Notes under the pieces: model-generated
What the model saw: the letters and a program-made list of their open reading frames with translations, nothing else
Told to the model about the DNA's origin: nothing
Database searches by the model: none
Shown: positions 49,296-58,624 of the stretch, in pieces
Position numbering within the stretch: position 1 is the stretch's first letter
Layout: each line of letters starts with the position of its first letter
DNA from: an uncultured Pelagibacteraceae bacterium
GTDB taxonomy: Bacteria; Pseudomonadota; Alphaproteobacteria; Pelagibacterales; Pelagibacteraceae
Direction: 5' to 3'
NCBI GenBank assembly: GCA_902629935.1
Contig: CACOSU010000003.1
Span: 1 to 64,000, forward strand
Length of the DNA: 64,000 bases
Translations under genes and position numbers: made by a program

Positions 49296-50411
49296 TTATT
49301 GTTTTGGAAAGTAATCTTTAAGCTCACCCTCTCGGTAAACATCTGCAGTACAACAATGTAAACCACCACCAAAAGCATAGGCATCTCTAAGTTCTACAGG
49401 TATAACTTCCATTCCTAATTTATCTAATTGTTCAGCTTGATATTTTTCACTTTTTTCCACACACACAGTTTTAGGATCCAAAACTAAAACATTCATTGAT
49501 AGCCAAGTTGATGAATAACATAATGGAGGTGGTTCGTTATGTGCTGGTTGTACACTATCTACAATTTCCCAACCATTATCTTCAAAAAGTTTTCTTTGTT
49601 CCTTAGGAAGTCTTCTTTGTGGGTTATTGATAATTAAACCCTCTTTAATTGGGGTAAAAGTAGCATCAATATGAATTGGATAAGGATCACCTGGAAAGTT
49701 AACGGCGTGAACTCTGTGATCTTTATAATGTCTCTTTAGCCAATCAATTCCTTTTAAATTAGTTGTAAATCCATGTTGAACAACTAAGTCTTTTCCAAAT
49801 CTTAATACGTCTGCTGCATCAAATAATGGTTCTTCTTCAGTAGTTACAAAGTATTTTTTCTCAGTCCACTCTAATCTTTTTTGAACACCAATTTTATCTG
49901 ATAAATAATCTTTTCTGTAATCTGCATCCGTTAATCTTGGTTTAGGAGCAGACTCGTGTCTCATATTAGGATCTTGATTATAATAATCTTTTAGAAGTGG
50001 TCGGTAACATAAATATTCAAACCAACGACAACGATAACTCATTGTAGCTTCTAAAATTTCATTACCAACTGTTAATAAAACATCTCTTGGCGGCATACAG
50101 CCAAACATTGTTTCAGCTTCCCAATCAGGTGTTGATGTTTTTTGATTAAAATCTATAGGTGTTGGTCGATCAACTTTAATCCCTCTTTTTTCAAGCAAAT
50201 TTGAAAAATCATCTAAAAGTTGATTTGCTTTATCGATAGTATCTTTTGTTCTTGGTCCAAACTGACCTCTCATATCACTGTCTTCTGGAACTTTTGCGTC
50301 TAATGCTGGTTCAGGAGCAGGTATGCATGTGCCATCAGCTCTACCTACAATTACATGTTTTAACGGATCCCACTCGTTCCAACTATTAACAATAGTTTTG
50401 TTCTCGCTCAT
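49296..50411 (-). CDS. Glycine amidinotransferase (AGAT/GATM-like)
   Basis: NSWNEWDPLKHVIVGRADGTCIP, TPDWEAETMFGCMPPRDVLLTVGNEILEATMSYRCRWFEY, HIDATFTPI, FGGGLHCCTADVYREG. Confidence 0.87.
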   Translation of the reverse strand: MSENKTIVNSWNEWDPLKHVIVGRADGTCIPAPEPALDAKVPEDSDMRGQFGPRTKDTIDKANQLLDDFSNLLEKRGIKVDRPTPIDFNQKTSTPDWEAETMFGCMPPRDVLLTVGNEILEATMSYRCRWFEYLCYRPLLKDYYNQDPNMRHESAPKPRLTDADYRKDYLSDKIGVQKRLEWTEKKYFVTTEEEPLFDAADVLRFGKDLVVQHGFTTNLKGIDWLKRHYKDHRVHAVNFPGDPYPIHIDATFTPIKEGLIINNPQRRLPKEQRKLFEDNGWEIVDSVQPAHNEPPPLCYSSTWLSMNVLVLDPKTVCVEKSEKYQAEQLDKLGMEVIPVELRDAYAFGGGLHCCTADVYREGELKDYFPKQ

Positions 50412-50416
50412 AAAGA

Positions 50417-51634
50417 TTAGTTTTTTATAATATTATGCTCTGGGCCGAAAGGAAATTTTGTAATATTTTCTGCTCCATCTTTGCCAATCACTAAAATATC
50501 GTGTTCTCTATATCCGCCTGCACCAGGATTACCCTCTGGGATCATTATCATTGGCTCCATCGACACGACCATGTTTTCCTCAAGAACAGTATCAATATCT
50601 TCTCTTAATTCTAAACCAGCCTCTCTTCCATAAAAGTGAGAAAGCATACCAAATGAATGTCCATAACCAAAAGTACGATACTGAAGATAACCAAGTTCAG
50701 CAAATAATTCATTTAGTTCATGACAGATATCAGAACATTTAACACCTGGTTTGATTAATTCTAATCCACGTTTGTGAACTTTAACATTTGCTTCCCAAGC
50801 TTTAAGTGAAGCATCATCAGCATGATCTAAAAATAAAGTTCGCTCCAATGCAGTGTAATAGCCTGAGATCATAGGAAAAGTATTTAAAGATAAAATATCT
50901 CCTTTAACTAATTTTCTATTAGTCTTTGGATTGTGAGCTCCATCTGTATTGATGCCAGATTGAAACCATACCCAAGTATCCATGTACTCTGCACCTGGAT
51001 AGCTTTTAACAATCTCTCTTTCCATTCTATCTCTTGCTGCAATTGCTACTTCAATCTCTGTATTATCTTCTCTAATATTTTTAACTATTTCTTCACCACC
51101 AATGTCTGCAATTCTTGCACCATTTCTAATGATCTCAATTTCTTCGTTCGATTTAATCATTCTAAGTTTCATTAGATCTTTTGAAACATCACTAAACACA
51201 GAAAAAGTAAATATAGACCCTATTTTTTCTCGCATATCTAACGTGACATGATCATTTTCAATTCCAATATTTTTTGGAGGCTCGTCTCTTCCAATAATTG
51301 AAACAATGGCTCTTAAAAAATTATCTCTTTTCCAATCTGTATAAATCACATTATCACAATGAGATCTTCTCCATGGCTGGCTTGCATCAATATTAGCAGA
51401 AATTGTTGAAATTTTATTTTTTGTTACAACACACCCGTAAGGTCTACCAAAAGAGCAATAAATGAAACCAGTGTAGTATGCAACGTTATGCATAGATGTT
51501 AAAATAACCATATCAAGATTATTTATATCCATTACTGATCTAAGTTTGCTTACTCGATTGTTATATTCATTATCTGTAAATGGTATTTTTACTTTTTCAC
51601 CATTTTTAAGTTCAAAAAAATCTGGTCGTTCCAT
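50417..51634 (-). CDS. Creatinase (creatine amidinohydrolase, M24 pita-bread fold)
   Basis: Near-collinear with remembered Pseudomonas creatinase: YCSFGRPYG, ISANIDASQPWRRSHCDNVIYTDWKRDN, QSGINTDGAHNPKTNRKLVKGDILSLN, SGYYTALERTLFLDH, VVSMEPMIMIPEGNPGAGGYREHDIL. Confidence 0.88.
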   Translation of the reverse strand: MERPDFFELKNGEKVKIPFTDNEYNNRVSKLRSVMDINNLDMVILTSMHNVAYYTGFIYCSFGRPYGCVVTKNKISTISANIDASQPWRRSHCDNVIYTDWKRDNFLRAIVSIIGRDEPPKNIGIENDHVTLDMREKIGSIFTFSVFSDVSKDLMKLRMIKSNEEIEIIRNGARIADIGGEEIVKNIREDNTEIEVAIAARDRMEREIVKSYPGAEYMDTWVWFQSGINTDGAHNPKTNRKLVKGDILSLNTFPMISGYYTALERTLFLDHADDASLKAWEANVKVHKRGLELIKPGVKCSDICHELNELFAELGYLQYRTFGYGHSFGMLSHFYGREAGLELREDIDTVLEENMVVSMEPMIMIPEGNPGAGGYREHDILVIGKDGAENITKFPFGPEHNIIKN

Positions 51635-51635
51635 A

Positions 51636-52541
51636 TTAATTTAATGCTATATATCTTTTGTTCCATCTCATGATTAAACTGTAATAAAATATAGATACAA
51701 AAAGAAAAAAACCACCGATTATAGTATTTGTGGATGGCACTTCATTAATACCAAATAATGGCAACCAAACCCAAAAAATTCCACCTACAACTTCAGTTAA
51801 AGATAATAAAGTCAATTCTGCTGCTGGTATCGCTTTAGATCCAATTGAATATAAAATCAAACCAAAACAAACTAGTGTACCATGTAAAGAAAATAAAGCT
51901 CCATTGTAACTAGATGAAAAGAAAACTAAGTCTTTTGATAAAATCATAATTGTTGCAAACACAAAACAAAAGAAACCTGCAAAAGCTACCGTTGTGAATT
52001 TTGGTGTTTCTTTTCTCCATCTAAGCGTTACAGAAAAAACTGAGAAACCAATTGAAGAAGTTAAACCAAACACGAAACCAATTAATGATTTTTCACCAGT
52101 ATTTCCAAGTGCCATAATAATGATGCCAACTGTTGCAATTATTATTGATATCCACACATTAAGAGAAATTTTTTCTCTTAAAAATAAAAATGCCAATAAT
52201 GCTGTAAAAAAAGGCATTGCTGCTAAACAAAGCAAAGTAACTGCAGCACTTGTGTTGGTAATTGAATAAATAAATGTAATCATAGCGATCCCCAATCCAG
52301 ATCCGCCAATTACTCCAGATAAACCTATTTTGTAATAGTTTTTGTAAAAATTTTTTCCTTCCTCAAAAAATAAATAAAGATTTAATAAGATGAAAATTGT
52401 TAAACCTCTGCCAAAAATATACTGCCAAGGCACTAATTGAGGATTATCCATATATCGAACCACTAATGGGCCAAACGACCATAATATACCAGCAAAAAGC
52501 ACAACTGGAATAGCTATTCTTGGATTTCTTAACTCTAGCAT
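51636..52541 (-). CDS. DMT/EamA-family permease
   Basis: ~10 TM EamA-type protein; abuts creatinase gene on same strand. Confidence 0.85.
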   Translation of the reverse strand: MLELRNPRIAIPVVLFAGILWSFGPLVVRYMDNPQLVPWQYIFGRGLTIFILLNLYLFFEEGKNFYKNYYKIGLSGVIGGSGLGIAMITFIYSITNTSAAVTLLCLAAMPFFTALLAFLFLREKISLNVWISIIIATVGIIIMALGNTGEKSLIGFVFGLTSSIGFSVFSVTLRWRKETPKFTTVAFAGFFCFVFATIMILSKDLVFFSSSYNGALFSLHGTLVCFGLILYSIGSKAIPAAELTLLSLTEVVGGIFWVWLPLFGINEVPSTNTIIGGFFLFVSIFYYSLIMRWNKRYIALN

Positions 52542-52590
52542 ATTCAGAAATCTAATTCTAAAAAGATTTTTCTACAACAAAAATACGTTT

Positions 52591-53841
52591 CTAAATTAAA
52601 GTTTGGTTGTGGTGGTTGGGGAAAAAACAATCTACTAACTCCCCTTTTTTAAATTTTGCTTTGCCATCTGGCAACAAAACCCAAGTATTAGAATTTACAA
52701 AAGATTTAATCCTAAAAGATTCCTGTCCATCTAAAATTTCAACTTCTAATTTTCCATCTTTAGTTGTGCTTAGTTTACTTTTAACAAATCTAGTAAATAT
52801 CTTTTTTTTTATAAAATTATTTTTTAATTTAGCTTTAATCGACCTTTCAGGATTTAAACCTAGAATATTCTGTATATAAGGAAAAACAAAAAATCTAAAA
52901 CATGCTGCTGTGGAAATTGGATTTCCAGGTAAACCAAATATTACTTTTGATTTACCTTTAAATTTTGCAAACAATATTGGTTTTCCTGGCCTAATTGAAA
53001 CATTTTTAAATGAATGGGATAATTTTAATTTATTTATTACTTTTGGAATAAAATCAAACCTACCTTTTGAAACAGCTCCTGAGGTAATTATTATGTTAGT
53101 TTTAGACTTGAAAATTTTTAATATTTTTTTATAAAATTTATCCTCATCGTTATCTCTTAAAATTCCTAAATTTTTAAAATTAAATAAAAAACTATTATTT
53201 AAGCTCTTTAAATAATAATGATTTGAATTTCTTATTTTCCACTTATCAATATGGTTTTTTTCTGAAATTTCATTGCCCGAGGAAAAAAAAACAACATTTA
53301 TTTTTTTTTTTACATTAATCTTTTCAATACCAAGCGCTTTTAAAGCCTTAATATGACTAGAGTTTATTAAAGTATTTTTCTTAATGACGAGATCTTTAAA
53401 TCTGTAATCAGATCCTTTTAATCTCACATTCTCAAATTTTTTATAGGCTTTTTTAATTAAAATATATCTATTTTTTCCGTCTTTAAGTGAGGTGCAGTCT
53501 TCCATAGGTATTATTGAATTACTACCATTTGGCATAATGCCTCCAGTCATAATTTCTACAGCTTCGTTTTTTTTTAAAATTTTTCTATATGGTTTTGATC
53601 CAGCTGAAATAGATCCTACAATTTTAAATTTTTTATAGTTTTTATGTGAAACATCTTTAGTATGATTAAATTTAATAGCAAAACCATCTAGTGAAGAATT
53701 ATTTTCATAAGGATAATTATTTTTTGCATAAATATTAGACGAGCAGATCCTATTTAAACCACTCATACTTTTAATTATTTCGTTAGAAATTTTTATTTTT
53801 GATTTTTTTAAAATTTTAAGTGCTTCGTTATATGATTTCAT
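52591..53841 (-). CDS. moeA: Molybdopterin molybdenumtransferase MoeA
   Basis: NNSSLDGFAIK, GSISAGSKPYRKILKKNEAVEIMTGGIMPNGSNSIIPMED, TSGAVSKGRFDFIP, IFGLPGNPISTAACF. Confidence 0.92.
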   Translation of the reverse strand: MKSYNEALKILKKSKIKISNEIIKSMSGLNRICSSNIYAKNNYPYENNSSLDGFAIKFNHTKDVSHKNYKKFKIVGSISAGSKPYRKILKKNEAVEIMTGGIMPNGSNSIIPMEDCTSLKDGKNRYILIKKAYKKFENVRLKGSDYRFKDLVIKKNTLINSSHIKALKALGIEKINVKKKINVVFFSSGNEISEKNHIDKWKIRNSNHYYLKSLNNSFLFNFKNLGILRDNDEDKFYKKILKIFKSKTNIIITSGAVSKGRFDFIPKVINKLKLSHSFKNVSIRPGKPILFAKFKGKSKVIFGLPGNPISTAACFRFFVFPYIQNILGLNPERSIKAKLKNNFIKKKIFTRFVKSKLSTTKDGKLEVEILDGQESFRIKSFVNSNTWVLLPDGKAKFKKGELVDCFFPNHHNQTLI

Positions 53842-53876
53842 TTATAAATATAATATATTTAACATAGAAAATTTTT

Positions 53877-54278
53877 ATGAATTTAGAAATATTAAAAATT
53901 GCATCAAATACTAAGAATTTTAAAGATATTAAAAAGTATACCCATTATACTAAATCCAAAAATCCATTATGTGGTGATGAGATACACATTAAGTTGGTAA
54001 TAAATGATCAAAAAATTACTGATTTTGGTTATCAGGGTAAATCGTGCATTTATTGTCAGGCGACGGCGAGTATTTTATCTAATAAACTAATAAACTTTAA
54101 AACAAAAAAAATTATAGATTTGTGTGAATATGCAAACACCTATTTTCGAGGAAATAAGAATAATTTAAAGAAAGAATGGAGATTTTTAACTAAATTATTA
54201 AGTCAAAAAAACGTAGCAAGAAAACAATGTATTCTTTTACCTTTTAATGCGTTAGAAAAGATAGTATCAAAAATATAA
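53877..54278 (+). CDS. SufU/IscU-like Fe-S scaffold protein
   Basis: NPLCGDEIHIKL, GYQGKSCIYCQATASILS, RKQCILLPFNALEKI. Confidence 0.82.
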   Translation: MNLEILKIASNTKNFKDIKKYTHYTKSKNPLCGDEIHIKLVINDQKITDFGYQGKSCIYCQATASILSNKLINFKTKKIIDLCEYANTYFRGNKNNLKKEWRFLTKLLSQKNVARKQCILLPFNALEKIVSKI

Positions 54279-54279
54279 T

Positions 54280-54738
54280 ATGGGAAATTTAAAACAATCA
54301 ATCATTGGTGGAGTATTCTCAATAATTACTATTGGTATTTTAACTTTACTAACTTACAAAACGGATTTTGGTATATTTCTAATTGCCTCATTTGGTTCGT
54401 CAATGGTATTACTTTTTGGTTATCCAGAAAGTCCGTTTGCTCAACCTAAAAATGTTTTTTTTGGGCATCTTTTAACCGCTATTATTGGAATGTTTTTCTT
54501 ACACTTTATTCCACTACCTTTATTTATCATAATTCCACTGGCTGTTGGTTTTGGGGTTGGTTTAATGATACTATTTAATGTTACCCATCCTCCAGCAGGA
54601 GGAAACCCAATAATTGTTATTATTGGCGGTGTTTCTATTGAATACTTATTAAGTCCAGTCATCTCAGGATCAATAATAATTATAATTTTTGCAATAATTT
54701 TAAATCGTCTAATCCTAAAGAAAAAATATCCAAGTTAA
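54280..54738 (+). CDS. HPP-family membrane protein
   Basis: ASFGSSMVLLFGYPESPFAQPKNVFFGHLLTAIIGM, FNVTHPPAGGNPI. Confidence 0.85.
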   Translation: MGNLKQSIIGGVFSIITIGILTLLTYKTDFGIFLIASFGSSMVLLFGYPESPFAQPKNVFFGHLLTAIIGMFFLHFIPLPLFIIIPLAVGFGVGLMILFNVTHPPAGGNPIIVIIGGVSIEYLLSPVISGSIIIIIFAIILNRLILKKKYPS

Positions 54739-54817
54739 ATTATTTATTTGCTAGCAACTCAATTAGTGTGTTAGATATCTCTGATTTTATTAAAATAGTT
54801 CAATTAAAGGAGTATTA

Positions 54818-56017
54818 ATGAAAATACTATGTGTATTATATGATGATCCTAAAGGTGGTATGCCTGAAACTTATCCACTATCGGATCTTCCAAAACTAGA
54901 GAAGTATCCAGATGGAATGACACTGCCATCTCCAAAGGGAAGAGATTTCACACCTGGAGAATTACTCGGTTGTGTTTCTGGTGAATTGGGTCTGAGAAAA
55001 TTTTTAGAGAGTAACGGACATGAATTAATTGTAACAAATAGTAAAGATGGTGATGGATGTGAAGCAGACAAACATATTGTTGATGCAGATATAGTAATCT
55101 CTCAACCGTTTTTTCCATACTATTTAACAAAAGAAAAAATAGAAAAAGCAAAAAATCTTAAAATGGCAATTACCGCAGGTATAGGTTCAGACCATGTTGA
55201 TTTGCAAGCTGCAATGGATCACAAAATTGATGTTGTGGAGGTTACATTCTGTAATTCGAGATCTGTTGCTGAACATATTGTTATGATGATTGTATCTATG
55301 GTAAGAGATTATCACAATCAACATAGAATTGTTAATGAAGGTGGATGGAATATTGCAGATGCAGTTCAAAGATCATATGATGTTGAAGGTATGCATATTG
55401 GAACGGTTGCAGCTGGTAGAATTGGTTTGGACGCATTAAGAAAAATGAAACCATTCGATGTTCATTTGCATTATTTTGATAGACATAGACTTCCTGAGAG
55501 TGTTGAGAAAGAATTAAATCTTACTTTTCATGAGTCTGTTGAGTCAATGGTAAAAGTTTGTGATGTGGTAACTATCAACTGCCCACTTCACCCTGAAACA
55601 GAAAATCTATTTGACGAAGCAATGATTAGTAAAATGAAAAAAGGAGCTTACATAGTTAATACCGCTAGAGGTAAAATTTGTAATCGAGAGGCAATTGCCA
55701 AAGCTCTGGAAAGTGGTCAGTTAAGTGGTTATGCTGGTGATGTGTGGTTCCCACAACCCGCACCAAATGATCATATATGGAGAAGCATGCCTCATCATGG
55801 TATGACACCTCATACATCTGGAACCTCTTTATCAGCTCAAGCAAGATATGCTGATGGTGTAAGAGAAATTTTAGAATGCTTCTTTGAAGGTAAAGAGATC
55901 AGAAATCAATACCTAATTGTTCAAAATGGACAATTAGCTGGTATGGGTGCTCACTCTTACAGTAAAGGATCTGCTACAAGCGGCTCAGAGGAAGCTGCAA
56001 AATATAAGAAAAAATAA
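54818..56017 (+). CDS. fdh: NAD-dependent (metal-free) formate dehydrogenase
   Basis: QPFFPYYLTKEKI, TFCNSRSVAEHIVMMI, GTVAAGRIGLDALRKMKPFDVHLHYFDRHRLPESVEKELNL, GYAGDVWFPQPAPNDHIWRSMPHHGMTPHTSGT, GMGAHSYSKGSATSGSEEAAKYKKK. SD AAAGGAG upstream. Confidence 0.95.
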   Translation: MKILCVLYDDPKGGMPETYPLSDLPKLEKYPDGMTLPSPKGRDFTPGELLGCVSGELGLRKFLESNGHELIVTNSKDGDGCEADKHIVDADIVISQPFFPYYLTKEKIEKAKNLKMAITAGIGSDHVDLQAAMDHKIDVVEVTFCNSRSVAEHIVMMIVSMVRDYHNQHRIVNEGGWNIADAVQRSYDVEGMHIGTVAAGRIGLDALRKMKPFDVHLHYFDRHRLPESVEKELNLTFHESVESMVKVCDVVTINCPLHPETENLFDEAMISKMKKGAYIVNTARGKICNREAIAKALESGQLSGYAGDVWFPQPAPNDHIWRSMPHHGMTPHTSGTSLSAQARYADGVREILECFFEGKEIRNQYLIVQNGQLAGMGAHSYSKGSATSGSEEAAKYKKK

Positions 56018-56030
56018 ATTTAATTTAAAA

Positions 56031-56067
56031 AAAAAAGCGGTTTATATTTGTATAAATCGCTTTTTTT
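56031..56067 (+). terminator. Rho-independent terminator of fdh, abutting selO ATG (symmetric, potentially bidirectional)
   Basis: AAAAAAGCGGTTTATA-TTTG-TATAAATCGCTTTTTTT; stem with one G-T pair, flanking A/T tracts. Confidence 0.88.
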
Positions 56068-57516
56068 ATGAATAAAGTTAACTGGAAATTTGACAATACT
56101 TATTCAAAACTTTCTAAATCATTTAGAGAGTTAATAAAACCTACACCTGTTCATAACCCAGAAATAATAATATTTAATCATCAACTTGCTAAAAATTTAA
56201 ATTTAGATTTTTCTCGTTTAAATAATGAGGAGTTATCAAATATTTTTTCTGGAAATGTTTTACCTAAAGACACTATAACTTTAGCACAGGCGTATGCAGG
56301 TCATCAATTTGGTCACTTTACTATGTTGGGAGATGGCAGAGCAGTTTTGTTAGGTGAACATATAGATAATAATAAAAATCGTTACGACATTCAATTTAAA
56401 GGCTCAGGAAGAACATCTTTTTCAAGAGGTGGTGACGGGCGTGCAGCTTTGGGACCAATGCTAAGAGAATATTTAATCAGTGAAGCGATACATGCTTTAA
56501 AAATTCCAACAACAAGAAGTCTTGCTGTAGTAAAAACTGGTGAAAAAGTCGTAAGAGAAAATCTTTTAGAGGGCGCTATTTTAACTAGAATTGCTTCTAG
56601 TCATATTAGAGTGGGCACATTCCAATATATTGCAGCAACACAAAATATTGAAAATTTAAATACATTAGTAGATTATACAATTAATAGACATTACCCTGAA
56701 TTAATCTCATCTAAGTTTAAAGCTTTTGATTTATTAGAAAAAGTAATTCAAGTACAAATTGATCTTGTAATAAACTGGATGAGAGTTGGATTTATTCATG
56801 GTGTAATGAATACTGATAATATGTCAATATCTGGGGAAACTATTGATTATGGACCTTGTGCCTTCATGGATCATTACGACCCAAAAACTGTATTTAGCTC
56901 AATAGATAAATTTGGAAGATATGCTTACTCTAATCAACCACCAATAACCAAATGGAATTTAGCAAGATTTGCTGAGTGTATAATACCTTTAATTGATAAA
57001 AGTGAGGATTATGCAATTAAATTAGCTACTGATTTAATAGATAATTTCCAAAATATTTATGAAGACAAATGGTTAAATATGATGAAAGATAAGCTTGGTA
57101 TACTTGGTAAAGATAAAGATGATAAGAAATTAATTAATGATTTATTAGATTGGATGAAAAAAAATAAAGTAGATTATACGAATACTTTTTGTAATCTAAT
57201 GGGTATCAATTCTGATGAAGTTTTCAAAAAAAAAGAGTTTATTAATTGGAAAAATCAATGGAATAAAAGATCTAAATTAAACAATTCAACTAAAGAAAAA
57301 CAATCCAAAATAATGGCAGAAAATAATCCAAAAATTATTCCTAGAAATCATAAAGTAGAAGAAGCATTATCTGAGGCAGAGAAAGGAAATTTAGATAAAA
57401 TAAAAAAATTATTATCTATTTTAAAAAACCCTTATGACAATCAGAATAATATTGAAGAATATAAAATACCTGCTCCACCTAGCAGTAAAAAATATCAAAC
57501 TTTTTGCGGAACTTAA
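56068..57516 (+). CDS. selO: Protein adenylyltransferase SelO (YdiU family)
   Basis: YAGHQFGHFTMLGDGRAVLLGE, DIQFKGSGRTSFSRGGDGRAALGPMLREYLISEAIHAL, HGVMNTDNMSISGETIDYGPCAFMD, C-terminal YQTFCGT. Confidence 0.95.
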   Translation: MNKVNWKFDNTYSKLSKSFRELIKPTPVHNPEIIIFNHQLAKNLNLDFSRLNNEELSNIFSGNVLPKDTITLAQAYAGHQFGHFTMLGDGRAVLLGEHIDNNKNRYDIQFKGSGRTSFSRGGDGRAALGPMLREYLISEAIHALKIPTTRSLAVVKTGEKVVRENLLEGAILTRIASSHIRVGTFQYIAATQNIENLNTLVDYTINRHYPELISSKFKAFDLLEKVIQVQIDLVINWMRVGFIHGVMNTDNMSISGETIDYGPCAFMDHYDPKTVFSSIDKFGRYAYSNQPPITKWNLARFAECIIPLIDKSEDYAIKLATDLIDNFQNIYEDKWLNMMKDKLGILGKDKDDKKLINDLLDWMKKNKVDYTNTFCNLMGINSDEVFKKKEFINWKNQWNKRSKLNNSTKEKQSKIMAENNPKIIPRNHKVEEALSEAEKGNLDKIKKLLSILKNPYDNQNNIEEYKIPAPPSSKKYQTFCGT

Positions 57517-57518
57517 AA

Positions 57519-58622
57519 TTATAGCACATAGGGCTCTGGTCTAGCTGTTTTGCCTAAAACTCTCTCAACAGCAAAATCACTAATATCTATTGTTTGATAT
57601 GATCCTGTTGTAATTAATTCTGTTAAAGCTCTTCCAATACCTGGTGCTTGCATTAAGCCTCTGCCAGTAAAACCAGATGCCATGTATACATTATCAAATT
57701 TTGGATGTTTACCTACTACTGCATTGTTATCTAATCTATTACAATCATAATAACCTGCCCATCCGCCAGTTAATTTTAATTCCTCAAAAACAGGTATTCT
57801 CTTAGCTAGAGCTGGCCAAACTAATTCCTCAAAATCATTCCATGCAGGTTCTAAATCCTCAGCATCAAATACAGAAATTGGTGAACCAGCTAAATACTCT
57901 CCACCTTCTGGTCTCCAGTATACACCTGTTGTTAAATCTCCACTTAATGGCATCTCTTTTATATATGTTGGGCATTTAACCCTAAAAACTGTGTGCTTCT
58001 GAGGAACAACAGGGATATCTTCTAATAATTCTTTAGTCCAACAACCAGCAGCAGAAACTATTGTTTTAGCATTAATTTCAGAAATACTTTTTACCTCACC
58101 TTTAACAAATTCAGCCCCAAGCTCTATTGCTTTGCTCTTAAGGGCGCTATGAAACATAAACGGATCAATCCATCCTTCACTTTGATTATCTGTATAAGTT
58201 GCTGTTTCAATCCCTTCATTATTAACATAAGGGAAAACATTTGATAATTCTGATCCTTTGATATTTTTCGTTCCTGCGTCACATTCTTTGTGATTTTCTA
58301 AAGCTCTATATTGTTCATCAGCATGTTCTGGACCAAACATCAATAGATAACCATTCGTTACCATGCTTGCAGTTGGATTAGGATTTTTTTTTGTTTTAAG
58401 CAATTCAGGTAATTTAAAAATAAATTCTCTTGCAAATTTTCCTAACAAAATATTTTCTTTTTGAAAAAATTGTCTTCTAAAACCACCTAATGATAATGGG
58501 AATGAAGCTGTTTTGTAAGTAGGATCTCTCTCAATAACTTTCACTTTTCTACCCTCTTTGGATAAAAAATAAGCTGTCGCTACTCCAATTATTCCACCAC
58601 CAATTACAACAACATCATCCAT
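57519..58622 (-). CDS. FAD-dependent oxidoreductase of DAO family (sarcosine oxidase/glycine oxidase-like)
   Basis: VVVIGGGIIGVATAYFLSKEGRKVKVIERD, GWIDPFMFHSALKSKAIELGAEF, TGGWAGYYDCNRLDNNAVVGKHPKFDNVYMASGFTGRGLMQAPGIGRALTELI. Confidence 0.87.
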   Translation of the reverse strand: MDDVVVIGGGIIGVATAYFLSKEGRKVKVIERDPTYKTASFPLSLGGFRRQFFQKENILLGKFAREFIFKLPELLKTKKNPNPTASMVTNGYLLMFGPEHADEQYRALENHKECDAGTKNIKGSELSNVFPYVNNEGIETATYTDNQSEGWIDPFMFHSALKSKAIELGAEFVKGEVKSISEINAKTIVSAAGCWTKELLEDIPVVPQKHTVFRVKCPTYIKEMPLSGDLTTGVYWRPEGGEYLAGSPISVFDAEDLEPAWNDFEELVWPALAKRIPVFEELKLTGGWAGYYDCNRLDNNAVVGKHPKFDNVYMASGFTGRGLMQAPGIGRALTELITTGSYQTIDISDFAVERVLGKTARPEPYVL

Positions 58623-58624
58623 AT

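Noticed and set aside
50417-51634. Generic Xaa-Pro aminopeptidase call for the M24 protein
   Set aside because: Creatinase-specific N-domain (CSFGRPY, QPWRRS..NVIYTDW) and lack of a typical metal-binding peptidase pattern favour creatinase.
52542-52590. Glycine riboswitch upstream of the amidinotransferase/creatinase cluster
   Set aside because: Only ~49 bp of simple AT-rich sequence precedes the first gene; too short for a glycine aptamer and no conserved core seen.
54441-55369. Several antisense ORFs in the HPP and fdh genes (54441..54662, 54871..55071, 54948..55151, 55187..55369)
   Set aside because: All lie opposite strongly recognised coding sequence and have no independent support.
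54818-56017. SerA (phosphoglycerate dehydrogenase) identity for the 2-hydroxyacid dehydrogenase-fold gene
   Set aside because: FDH-specific N-terminus, PFFPYYLT, GDVWFPQPAP and C-terminal AHSYSKGSATSGSEEAAK motifs match NAD-dependent formate dehydrogenase instead.
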